Assembly (NCBI GenBank): GCA_964551835.1
Contig: CAZKEM010000057.1
Span: 1-22,588 of the forward strand
Direction: 5' to 3'
Origin: JAHDCC01 sp964551835
Lineage (GTDB): Bacteria > Actinomycetota > Acidimicrobiia > Acidimicrobiales > SZUA-35
DNA length: 22,588 bases
Part shown: positions 6,979 to 14,345 of the stretch, one piece after another
Layout: each line of letters starts with the position of its first letter
Numbering within the stretch: position 1 is the stretch's first letter
Position numbers and translations under genes: made by a program
The notes under the pieces: model-generated
What the model was told of the DNA's origin: nothing
Seen by the model: the letters and a program-made list of their open reading frames with translations, nothing else
Databases searched by the model: none

Positions 6979-8892
6979 ATGGCATTCATTTTTCGCAAGC
7001 CTCTTGTTGTGATGAGTAGCCTCTGGATATTTGTCTTGCTGGTCTCGTTCGTTCGCCCATCTCTCCTAGCGACACATCCAGTAACGTTTTCGGACACCGC
7101 CTTTGCGTTTGACGGACCTAGCGGAGAACATTTTTTTGGACGTGGCCAGGTAGGCGAAGATCTCTACAGTTTCGCTGTCTACGGCGGCCAAAATGCCGTG
7201 CGTTCAATTCTTATCGCCGTAGGAATTGGCGCTCTTTTAGGCGTCCCCCTAGGTCTTCTTTCCGCCTGGAAGGGTGGCCGCGCCGATAGAACGCTCATGT
7301 GGATTGTTGACCTGCTCTTTTCTATTCCCGTCATCATGCTCGCAATCTCTATCGTCGCAATTTTGGGGAGTGGTGTCACGGGGGCCATGGTGGGTGTCGG
7401 GTTTGCGATGGTTGCCCGCTTTGCTCGCATTACACGCGCAGCATGCCTCGCTGAAAAAGAAGAGTTATACATTGACGCGGCTCGGATATCTGGGATCCCG
7501 TCGTTGACGACCATGCGACGATATATTTTTCCTAACCTCATCCCTACCCTCGTCGTCCAAGTCTCGATTTTGTCGAGCATTGTCATTCTTATCGGCACCG
7601 GTTTGAGCGTGATCGGAGTTGGAGCAGGACGCGAAGACGCCGACTGGGGCTCCATGATCCTGCGAGCGTCGGAGAATTCTCTCTCCGAAGGTTACTGGCT
7701 CTTCGTCCCAGCATGCTTACCACTGTTGTTGACGATACTCTCGCTTAATTTGCTAGGCGATGCGATCCGAGATAGCTACGTCCCGAATGGTTCTGTTACC
7801 TCGCTTGGATCCTCGCAGCGGCTGTCTCCTGCGGGTAATGGTGCAGGCGAATATGGAGACGACAGCGCACTCTTTTCTGTCAATAGACTCAGCGTGGAAT
7901 TTCCGGCGGCGAAGAAACGAACGCCCAAAAAAGCGCTTCATGATATCTCATTCTCGGTCAACAAAGGCGAGGTGTTGGGTGTTGTCGGTGAGTCAGGGTC
8001 AGGTAAGTCTATAGCCATGCTCGCGTCTGTTGGCCTGTTGCCAGCTCCGGGACGAACGACGCAAGGGACGACCTTCTTTGATGGAACGAACCTTACAGCA
8101 GCGTCAGAAAAGCAGTGGCAAAAAATCCGGGGCAACGAGATCGGCTACATTTTTCAAGAACCTGTCGCCTCGCTGAATCCAGCGTTAACAGTCGGTCAAC
8201 AACTTGTCGAACCGTTGTTGATCCACACCAACCTGACGAGAAAACAAGCTTGGAAAAAAGCTGAGGAGCTGCTTGCAGAAGTCCGCATTCCAGACCCAGC
8301 CAGCAGAGTTAGACAGTATCCGCACGAGTTCTCCGGTGGCATGGCGCAGCGAGTCGGCATTGCTCTCGCTCTTGCCTGTGAGCCAAAGTTGCTCATTGCA
8401 GACGAACCTACTACAGCGCTGGACGTCACCGTTCAAGGCCAAATTCTCGACTTGCTGTCCGACATCCAGGCTCGCAGAAATATGGCCATAATTTTCGTCA
8501 GCCATGACCTAGGGGTTATAGCCGAAATAGCTGATCACGTGATGGTAATGTATGCAGGGCAAGTTGTTGAGCAAGCCAGCGCTGAGAGTATCTTCTCTGC
8601 GCCCGCTCACCCTTACACCCAAGCGTTGTTGGCCACCATGCCACAAAACCATAGCGGCGGACTTAACGTGCCTTTGACGGTGATCGAAGGCACCGTGCCC
8701 TCGGAAACATCGGTCGATGCTGGCTGTCAGTTTGCGCCTCGTTGTCGCCATGTTCAAAAACAATGTTCGATCGACTTGCCTGAGCTCACCGTGATCGGCA
8801 TGACCACTGTCGCTTGTATGCGGGCTGAGGAGCTACAGGCAGACATAATTGACCTCACACCTACCTCTCCAAACGAAATGGCCCAACAGTGA
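6979..8892 (+). CDS. ABC importer permease-ATPase fusion (DppC-DppD type)
   Basis: One 637-residue chain joins two importer subunits. Residues 1-270 form a DppC-type permease with about six membrane segments and an EAA loop at 167-190 (AARISGIPSL...FPNLIPT). A linker of about 30 polar residues follows. Residues 297-637 form a DppD-type ATPase: Walker A GESGSGKS (337-344), Q-loop near 393, signature FSGGMAQ (451-457), Walker B LLIADE (471-476, catalytic Glu476) and switch His509. The C-terminal oligopeptide-transporter extension carries Cys583, 589, 596 and 613, the spacing known to hold an iron-sulfur cluster in some homologs. All ATPase motifs are intact. Permease-ATPase fusions of this kind are known in actinobacteria. 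The ATG at 6979 follows the previous stop by four bases, and the 3' end overlaps the next gene. Confidence 0.92.
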   Translation: MAFIFRKPLVVMSSLWIFVLLVSFVRPSLLATHPVTFSDTAFAFDGPSGEHFFGRGQVGEDLYSFAVYGGQNAVRSILIAVGIGALLGVPLGLLSAWKGGRADRTLMWIVDLLFSIPVIMLAISIVAILGSGVTGAMVGVGFAMVARFARITRAACLAEKEELYIDAARISGIPSLTTMRRYIFPNLIPTLVVQVSILSSIVILIGTGLSVIGVGAGREDADWGSMILRASENSLSEGYWLFVPACLPLLLTILSLNLLGDAIRDSYVPNGSVTSLGSSQRLSPAGNGAGEYGDDSALFSVNRLSVEFPAAKKRTPKKALHDISFSVNKGEVLGVVGESGSGKSIAMLASVGLLPAPGRTTQGTTFFDGTNLTAASEKQWQKIRGNEIGYIFQEPVASLNPALTVGQQLVEPLLIHTNLTRKQAWKKAEELLAEVRIPDPASRVRQYPHEFSGGMAQRVGIALALACEPKLLIADEPTTALDVTVQGQILDLLSDIQARRNMAIIFVSHDLGVIAEIADHVMVMYAGQVVEQASAESIFSAPAHPYTQALLATMPQNHSGGLNVPLTVIEGTVPSETSVDAGCQFAPRCRHVQKQCSIDLPELTVIGMTTVACMRAEELQADIIDLTPTSPNEMAQQ

Positions 8893-9929
8893 CGATGCTG
8901 GAGCTGCAAGATATTCACGTCCACTATAGGCCGGCGCGCAAGCTCCTCTCCCCAGCGGTAGAACCTGTTAAGGCGCTCAACGGTGTCACGTTCTCGCTTG
9001 ACTCCGGACGGTCTATGGGTCTTGTTGGCGAATCGGGGTCCGGTAAATCTACGCTTGCAAGAGCGATCTTGAGATTGACCGATATTCAGGCTGGGACGAT
9101 CACCTTCGATGGCCTAGATATTACGCAACTAGATAAAAAAGCGTTGCTGTCTTTTCGCAAAGATGTTCAAGGCGTTTTACAAGACCCGTACTCTTCGCTG
9201 AATCCACTCCATGATGTCAGTGTGATCGTCGGTGATCCAATCACGCGTCACCTCGGCATTAAGAAAGGTGCGCAGCGTAACCAACGTATCATAGAGCTGT
9301 TGACCGTTGTCGGCCTTTCCGGTGACTTCCTCCATCGAAAACCGCATCAAATGTCCGGAGGTCAGCGTCAACGGGTATCACTGGCACGGGCCTTAGCGGT
9401 AGAACCCAAGCTGATAGTCGCCGACGAGGCAACAAGCGCGCTCGACGTTTCCATCCAAAGCCACATCGTCAATTTGCTCAGGAGAGTACAGAAAGAAAAG
9501 CAGGTCGCTCTGCTATTCATTGCGCATAATTTGGAAGTAGTTAAACATATAGCTACCGATGTAGGTGTGATGTATTTGGGCTACCTAGTCGAAGTCGGAA
9601 AAACGGAGACGCTTTATGCCTCTCCAACTCACCCCTATACCGAAATGCTTCTTGCGTCGATTCCAGTCCCCAACCCAAAGCAGCAAGCACAGCGCAAAGC
9701 GCTGCGTCAATCGTTCATCGACGCCGAACCGGCAAGCCCATCAAACCTGCCGCCTGGGTGTCCGTTTGCAAATCGATGCCCGGTGGCTATGGACGTCTGC
9801 AAAGAAGAAATGCCTGAGCTGACAAAGACAGCCAGCGGCTTCGCTCGATGTCACCTTCACACCAGCGGTCCGAACCTAGGCGGCGAAACCGTGATCGACT
9901 ATATTAAGGGCTCTTCGAACCAGTTGTAA
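8889..9929 (+). CDS. ABC importer ATP-binding protein, DppF/OppF type
   Basis: This 346-residue protein is the second nucleotide-binding subunit and pairs with the ATPase half of the fusion. Walker A is at 47-54 (GESGSGKS), the Q-loop near 98 (VLQDPYSSLNP), signature MSGGQRQR at 155-162, Walker B LIVADE at 175-180 followed by ATSALD, and switch His213 in FIAHNL. The C-terminal extension has Cys291, 297, 304 and 321. The GTG at 8889 overlaps the upstream stop by four bases, a usual coupling arrangement; an in-frame ATG at 8895 is an alternative start. It closes the operon and is followed by a terminator-like hairpin. Confidence 0.92.
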   Translation: MTMLELQDIHVHYRPARKLLSPAVEPVKALNGVTFSLDSGRSMGLVGESGSGKSTLARAILRLTDIQAGTITFDGLDITQLDKKALLSFRKDVQGVLQDPYSSLNPLHDVSVIVGDPITRHLGIKKGAQRNQRIIELLTVVGLSGDFLHRKPHQMSGGQRQRVSLARALAVEPKLIVADEATSALDVSIQSHIVNLLRRVQKEKQVALLFIAHNLEVVKHIATDVGVMYLGYLVEVGKTETLYASPTHPYTEMLLASIPVPNPKQQAQRKALRQSFIDAEPASPSNLPPGCPFANRCPVAMDVCKEEMPELTKTASGFARCHLHTSGPNLGGETVIDYIKGSSNQL

Positions 9930-9997
9930 CCCTTTGTCGCCGTAAATAGAGCATCAATCGAAGATCGTAGCCCATTACATTTTTACATTCGGTATGG

Positions 9998-10043
9998 CAC
10001 AATCGTTTGAGTTACTGTACTCATCTGACGATGTTGTGGTTTT
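9998..10043 (+). terminator. Probable terminator of the ABC importer operon
   Basis: Three stacked stems form an imperfect hairpin: 9998-10001 with 10035-10038, 10002-10006 with 10028-10032, and 10008-10012 with 10019-10023. Small interior loops separate them, and GTTTT follows (10039-10043). It lies about 70 bases after the last importer gene. Confidence 0.45.
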
Positions 10044-10069
10044 CAAACGAATAGTGCCTGGGTTATAAC
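10040..10069 (+). promoter_or_regulatory. Probable galE promoter
   Basis: TATAAC at 10064-10069 is a good -10 box. TTTTCA at 10040-10045 lies 18 bases upstream and matches four of six -35 positions. The predicted leader of about 28 bases contains the AGGAG at 10094-10098, five bases before the galE ATG. Confidence 0.42.
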
Positions 10070-10103
10070 GGAAGTCTCCCGAGCAGCGCTTTTAGGAGCC
10101 GTC

Positions 10104-11117
10104 ATGAAACGAACGATTTTGGTAACCGGGGGAACCGGGTATATCGGCAGCCATACGTGCGTCGCGTTAGCTGAACAAGGGTACGACATTGTGATTGTCG
10201 ATAACCTCTCCAACAGTTCGGTCAACGTGGTTGACGTAATCGAACGGATTAGCGGTAAAGAAGTCGCATTTCACGAACTGGATTTGACCGATGCCGATGG
10301 CCTGGGCGAGGTGTTCGACGCTTATCCGATCGAAGCCGTTGTGCACTTCGCAGGCCTGAAAGCTGTTGGCGAGTCAGTTGAGAAGCCGCTCCGGTACTAC
10401 GAAACCAACCTCGTATCGACCATGAACGTATTAGCTCAGATGGAAGCCCACGACGTCTGGGATCTCGTTTTCTCGTCTTCGGCTACCGTTTACGGAGATC
10501 CGGAACAGTTGCCAATCCCCGAGACGGCCCCGACTGGTGCCACTAACCCGTACGGACAGACGAAGTTGATGATCGAGAACATCTGCGCTGACGTAGCCGT
10601 CTCGAACTCAAACTGGCGTCTCGCAATGCTGCGTTATTTCAACCCGATCGGCGCCCACGCTAGCGGAGAGATTGGCGAGGACCCAAGCGGTATACCTAAC
10701 AACCTCGTCCCGTTTGTTATGCAGGTCGCTGTCGGTCGGCGGGAGAAACTGAACGTCTTCGGCGATGATTGGGATACCCCTGATGGGACAGGGGTCCGAG
10801 ACTATATTCATGTCGTTGACCTGGCCGACGGCCACGTAGCGGCCTTGGAAAACCTGAAACCGGGTTGGGATGTCTACAACCTCGGCACCGGGACTGGTGC
10901 ATCGGTTTTGGAGGTAGTTAAAACAACGGAGTTGGTTACTGGAACGTCGGTTGAGTATTCGATAGCGCCACGGCGTGCCGGCGACATCGCTATCTCACTA
11001 GCTGACCCCACCAAAGCGAACAACGAGCTGGGGTGGCGGGCCGATCGCAATATTCGCACCATGATTACCGACGCTTGGCACTGGCAGTCGAAGAACCCAA
11101 CTGGCTTTGGGCAATAA
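10104..11117 (+). CDS. galE: UDP-glucose 4-epimerase
   Basis: GalE interconverts UDP-glucose and UDP-galactose with bound NAD and supplies sugars for envelope polysaccharides. The 337-residue protein has the Rossmann motif GGTGYIG at 9-15, HFAGLKAVGES at 81-91, the catalytic serine region LVFSSSATVYG (121-131) and the YxxxK pair Tyr150/Lys154. GVRDYIHVVDLADGH (230-244) is also diagnostic. At the position that in E. coli GalE is the bulky gatekeeper Tyr299, this protein has Ser298 (GDIAIS). Small residues here are known to admit N-acetylated sugars, so activity on UDP-GlcNAc is possible. AGGAG five bases before the ATG fixes the start. The PhyH-like gene follows 24 bases later. Confidence 0.95.
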   Translation: MKRTILVTGGTGYIGSHTCVALAEQGYDIVIVDNLSNSSVNVVDVIERISGKEVAFHELDLTDADGLGEVFDAYPIEAVVHFAGLKAVGESVEKPLRYYETNLVSTMNVLAQMEAHDVWDLVFSSSATVYGDPEQLPIPETAPTGATNPYGQTKLMIENICADVAVSNSNWRLAMLRYFNPIGAHASGEIGEDPSGIPNNLVPFVMQVAVGRREKLNVFGDDWDTPDGTGVRDYIHVVDLADGHVAALENLKPGWDVYNLGTGTGASVLEVVKTTELVTGTSVEYSIAPRRAGDIAISLADPTKANNELGWRADRNIRTMITDAWHWQSKNPTGFGQ

Positions 11118-11141
11118 AATAGATTGACTTTGGTCTGAACC

Positions 11142-11762
11142 ATGGACGAGACTCATGGGATGCGTTACGACCCTGAAAGTGGCTACGTGGTTCTGGCGAA
11201 TGTTCTGAGTCGCGACGAAGTCGGAGCCATCCTCGCCGAATGTGACGCTATTCGTGGCGGGCCAGAAACTGAGCTTGTGCCTCGCGATAAACTTCATAGC
11301 GGAACGGTTCATCTCGAACAGCTCCGTGACAGGGTCGAAGGTGTTGCAAAGCTTATTCGCCACACAGATCTGGTTGGGGCCGTGGCCGACATTGTTGGAG
11401 ACAACTCCGAGTTGGTGCAGGCATCGTTGCGCTGCCCTCAGCCGGCCTTCGGTCAGCAGCAGCTCCATACCGACGACGTACCGAAAGTCGATGATGGGCC
11501 TTGTAGAGTCGCAACGGCTGTGGTGGCGTTGGTTCCCTTTACTGCTCGTAACGGCGCCACCCGTATAGTTCCAGGGAGTCACCGTCGTGTCGATCTTCAG
11601 CGGAATCCTACCGAGGCCAGCCGTCACCTTCAAGAACAGTCAGTTCTGCTCGAGGCGGGTTCGGCTGTCGTCTTCTCTGGACATTTGGTTCACTCGGGTT
11701 GTGTCAACAACTCCGATGCTGACCGGCCTGCCCTTCACCTGACTTGGCACCGGCGATCCTAG
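11142..11762 (+). CDS. Phytanoyl-CoA dioxygenase (PhyH) family protein
   Basis: The 206-residue protein fits the PhyH family of Fe(II)/2-oxoglutarate oxygenases. The iron facial triad can be read as His109 and Asp111 in QLHTDD with a distal histidine in SGHLVHSG (His184 most likely, His181 possible). Arg195 in DADRPAL is the expected 2-oxoglutarate anchor. PFTARNGATRIVPGSH (132-147) is also typical of the family, which hydroxylates very different small molecules, so the substrate cannot be inferred. It is shorter than many PhyH proteins. The ATG at 11142 lies 24 bases after galE with no SD; cotranscription with galE is likely. It converges on murA with a nine-base gap. Confidence 0.82.
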   Translation: MDETHGMRYDPESGYVVLANVLSRDEVGAILAECDAIRGGPETELVPRDKLHSGTVHLEQLRDRVEGVAKLIRHTDLVGAVADIVGDNSELVQASLRCPQPAFGQQQLHTDDVPKVDDGPCRVATAVVALVPFTARNGATRIVPGSHRRVDLQRNPTEASRHLQEQSVLLEAGSAVVFSGHLVHSGCVNNSDADRPALHLTWHRRS

Positions 11763-11771
11763 AATTTTCTG

Positions 11772-13262
11772 TCAGGAACTTGGAGCCTCTGGCTCTTTGC
11801 CGACTGGGATCGCAGCGGTAGCGGACTCCGAAGTCGACGAGATCGGAACCCCACTAGCGTCAGGGGGTTTGACCGGCGTCTGTTGCTCAGTATCGGGCGT
11901 TGGTGGTGTTGCGCTGGTCATTCGTTTGATGTCAAGACCCAAACCTTGGAAGTTCTCAATCGGGCGGTTGTAACCCCGGTCGAGGTGGTGGGTGTTCGTG
12001 ATGGTTGTGGTCCCCGACGCCGCAGCAGCTGCTAGAACATAGGCGAAACCGCCACGAATATCGGGTACGACTACCTCCGCGCCTTGCAGGGGTGCCCCTC
12101 CCCGTACAACCACCGAACATGGGGTGGAGGAACCAACAAATCTGCTCTCACCGCTTCCCAGCGGAGTGTTATACGCTTCGATCTGTGCGCCCATTTTGTT
12201 AAGTGCCGGCACGTAAGTAAACCGATTCTCATAAACCGTCTCGTGCATAACGGAAAGGCCATCGCATTGTGTGAACAGAGCGACCATAGGTGACTGCCAG
12301 TCGGTCATAAACCCCGGGTGGGTGTTGGTCTCAACTGCAGCAGGGGACAGGTGGTCGGCCTTGGCCGAAACCGACGTATCGGTAATGTCAAACGAGGCCC
12401 CCATCCGGTTGAGCGTTGATATGGCCGTGACCAGACGGTCTTGGCTGCAGCCGTGTACTCGAACTTCACCGCCGGAAATCAGTCCAGCAACGAGATAAGA
12501 GAAAGCTTCGATACGGTCGCCTTTGAGTTTCTGAGAAGCGCCACTCATCTCTTCGACGCCGTCGATAATGTAGCGACGGTTAGGTCGCATCTCGATACGG
12601 GCCCCCATCCGCTGAAGAAACAGGGCGAGTTCGATAATCTCGGGTTCGAGGGCCCCATTGTCCAGAACCGTTCGGCCCTCGGCCTTCGACGCCGCCATTA
12701 GAACGGTTTCGGTTGCTCCGACCGACGGGTACGGCAGCTTGATATGTGCTCCTCGGAGCCGGTCGGCCTTGGCTTCTAGTCCCTCGCTCGTGATTTCGAT
12801 GTGCGCACCCATTTTCTGTAAGGCGTCGACGTGAAAGTCGAGGGGTCTGGCACCGATGTCGTCGCCACCAACCAACGGTACAAACGCTTCGCCGGTGCGG
12901 TGGAGCAGAGGGCTCAACATTAGAATCGGAATACGGTTCATGCCGCTGAAACGAAGCGGTACCCGACTTGAGTTTAGGGGACGAGGGTCGACGGTCGCAT
13001 TTACGCCATCTAACGAGATTTCGCACCCGAGCGCTGAGATCATTCCACCGGTGATGTGAACGTCGCCAACGTCGGGACAGTTACTGATGGTCGAAGGGGA
13101 GTCTCCCAGCATGGCCGCGACGAGGTGCTTGGTTACACCGTTCTTTGAGCCTCGGACGGCTACGTCACCGACAAGAGGTCCGACTGGGTTGACAACCCAG
13201 GAGGTTGTGGACTGATGAGGTATTGCATCTGGCTGAGTCACCCAATCCAATTTAGTCGCCAA
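11772..13262 (-). CDS. murA: UDP-N-acetylglucosamine 1-carboxyvinyltransferase (MurA), Asp at the usual Cys site
   Basis: MurA transfers enolpyruvate from PEP to UDP-GlcNAc, the first committed step of peptidoglycan synthesis. The chain has two EPSP-synthase-like domains. Conserved residues visible are Lys40/Asn41 (GSKN), Arg110 (NRIPILML), Arg139 (IGARP), Asp321 (PGFMTDWQ), Arg347 (ENRF) and Arg429 (LDRGY). The loop that usually carries the PEP-binding cysteine reads GGDDIGARP, with Asp134 at that position, as in naturally fosfomycin-resistant MurAs such as that of M. tuberculosis. The body resembles the Streptomyces-type long MurA. Residues about 450-496 form a Pro/Ser/Thr-rich tail outside the fold. 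The start is uncertain: TTG at 13262 opens the frame, and GTG at 13241 would remove seven residues. A beta-lactamase-fold gene lies upstream on the same strand. Confidence 0.9.
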   Translation of the reverse strand: MATKLDWVTQPDAIPHQSTTSWVVNPVGPLVGDVAVRGSKNGVTKHLVAAMLGDSPSTISNCPDVGDVHITGGMISALGCEISLDGVNATVDPRPLNSSRVPLRFSGMNRIPILMLSPLLHRTGEAFVPLVGGDDIGARPLDFHVDALQKMGAHIEITSEGLEAKADRLRGAHIKLPYPSVGATETVLMAASKAEGRTVLDNGALEPEIIELALFLQRMGARIEMRPNRRYIIDGVEEMSGASQKLKGDRIEAFSYLVAGLISGGEVRVHGCSQDRLVTAISTLNRMGASFDITDTSVSAKADHLSPAAVETNTHPGFMTDWQSPMVALFTQCDGLSVMHETVYENRFTYVPALNKMGAQIEAYNTPLGSGESRFVGSSTPCSVVVRGGAPLQGAEVVVPDIRGGFAYVLAAAAASGTTTITNTHHLDRGYNRPIENFQGLGLDIKRMTSATPPTPDTEQQTPVKPPDASGVPISSTSESATAAIPVGKEPEAPSS

Positions 13263-13364
13263 CAGTGGGTTAGGTGTGACGGATGCAAAACTAATACCGC
13301 TCTATTTCAGGTTTTCGGGAATCCGGCTTCAAAGTTTGGTCTGGGCGAAGCCAGTCCGAAGCGG

Positions 13365-14201
13365 CTAGACGGACGAATTTTCGGCTGCCTCGGTTAATAC
13401 CCGTTCAGAAACTACTGGCCAGGCCTTTTTTGCCCATGGGCCGAAGTCCTGATTTGCTAGTGCCACGAAGCCGATCCGTTTGATTGGGTCAACCCAAAGG
13501 AGGCTACCGGACCGACCAAAGTGGCCGAACGTAGCGACACTGTTGTTCGGGCTAGACCAATGAGGGGACTTGTTGGCACGGATCTCAAACCCGAGACCCC
13601 ACGTGTTCGGCGACTGTTGTCCATAGCCGGGCAGAATCCCCTCCAACTCAACAAAATGGGGCGTCACAGCGAGATCGAGCGTTTCGATGCTTATCAGCGT
13701 CGGGTTCAGGAGTTCATCGACGAATAACAACAAATCGTCGACGGTACTTCGAGCCCCAAAAGCCGGTGAGCCGTAAAAGTCTGTGTTGGACATGCGGAGC
13801 GGCTCAAAGATGGCTTCGGTGACGTAGGTGTGGAAGTCGATCTCGCTTGCTTCGGCGATTAGATCGCCCAGAAGCTCATACCCTGTGTTCGAATAGATTC
13901 GGCGCTGGCAAGGGCCGCGGGCTGGTTCGGACTGTTCAAACCCGAGCCCGGATGCGTGGGCTAGGATGTGGCGCACGGTCGAACCCGGTGGACCTAACGG
14001 AGTGTCTAGACTGATCGTGCGTTCTTCGATAGCGACGAGCGCCCCGTATGCGGCAAGGATTTTGGTGACAGAGGCAAGTTCGAATACACGTGAGACGGGA
14101 CCGCTTTTGGCGCCATCTCCAGCGTTCGTCCGCCACCCTGCAGCGGCAGCGTCGACTGGCCATGAGGCGACAATATCAAGTGCTGCTTGTTGCATAGTCA
14201 C
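13365..14201 (-). CDS. Serine beta-lactamase/penicillin-binding-fold protein, no signal peptide
   Basis: The 278-residue protein belongs to the class C beta-lactamase-related family (PF00144), which includes esterases and DD-peptidases. The three active-site elements are present: SVTK with nucleophile Ser44 and Lys47, YSN at 102-104, and the HFGRSG motif at 226-231 in place of the KTG triad. HILAHASGLGF (77-87) is another family mark. It lacks a signal peptide and membrane segments and is short, so it is predicted to be cytoplasmic. It is more likely an esterase or amidase than a resistance beta-lactamase. GTG at 14201 and ATG at 14195 are both possible starts; a TACGGT hexamer six bases before the GTG favours a leaderless GTG start. 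murA lies 102 bases downstream in the same direction. Confidence 0.82.
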   Translation of the reverse strand: MTMQQAALDIVASWPVDAAAAGWRTNAGDGAKSGPVSRVFELASVTKILAAYGALVAIEERTISLDTPLGPPGSTVRHILAHASGLGFEQSEPARGPCQRRIYSNTGYELLGDLIAEASEIDFHTYVTEAIFEPLRMSNTDFYGSPAFGARSTVDDLLLFVDELLNPTLISIETLDLAVTPHFVELEGILPGYGQQSPNTWGLGFEIRANKSPHWSSPNNSVATFGHFGRSGSLLWVDPIKRIGFVALANQDFGPWAKKAWPVVSERVLTEAAENSSV

Positions 14202-14207
14202 AAAAAG

Positions 14208-14213
14208 ACCGTA
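14208..14213 (-). promoter_or_regulatory. Probable -10 hexamer (TACGGT) of the beta-lactamase-fold gene
   Basis: On the minus strand TACGGT ends six bases before the GTG at 14201 and no SD is present, which is consistent with a leaderless transcript. Confidence 0.35.
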
Positions 14214-14290
14214 CCGGGAATTTCACCGTTCGACGCCTTGTGTTAGATACCCTTTACCCAACACCGCATTGATGGGAACTCTGCTTTCTC

Positions 14291-14322
14291 CTGGCTAGGG
14301 CCGCTTCTCCCTAGTTGACCAG
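14291..14322. repeat. Inverted repeat upstream of the DEAD-box helicase gene
   Basis: CTAGGG (14295-14300) pairs with CCCTAG (14309-14314) over an eight-base loop. An outer CTGG/CCAG pair (14291-14294 with 14319-14322) is offset by four unpaired bases. The right arm abuts a TTGACC (14315-14320) that could be a -35 box. It may be an operator or a transcript hairpin. Confidence 0.4.
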
Positions 14323-14345
14323 CGGTTTCGATAGAAAGATACTAT

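Noticed and set aside
10998..11633. Minus-strand open frame across the galE end and the PhyH gene
   Set aside because: Both plus-strand genes have clear catalytic motifs; the antisense frame shows none.
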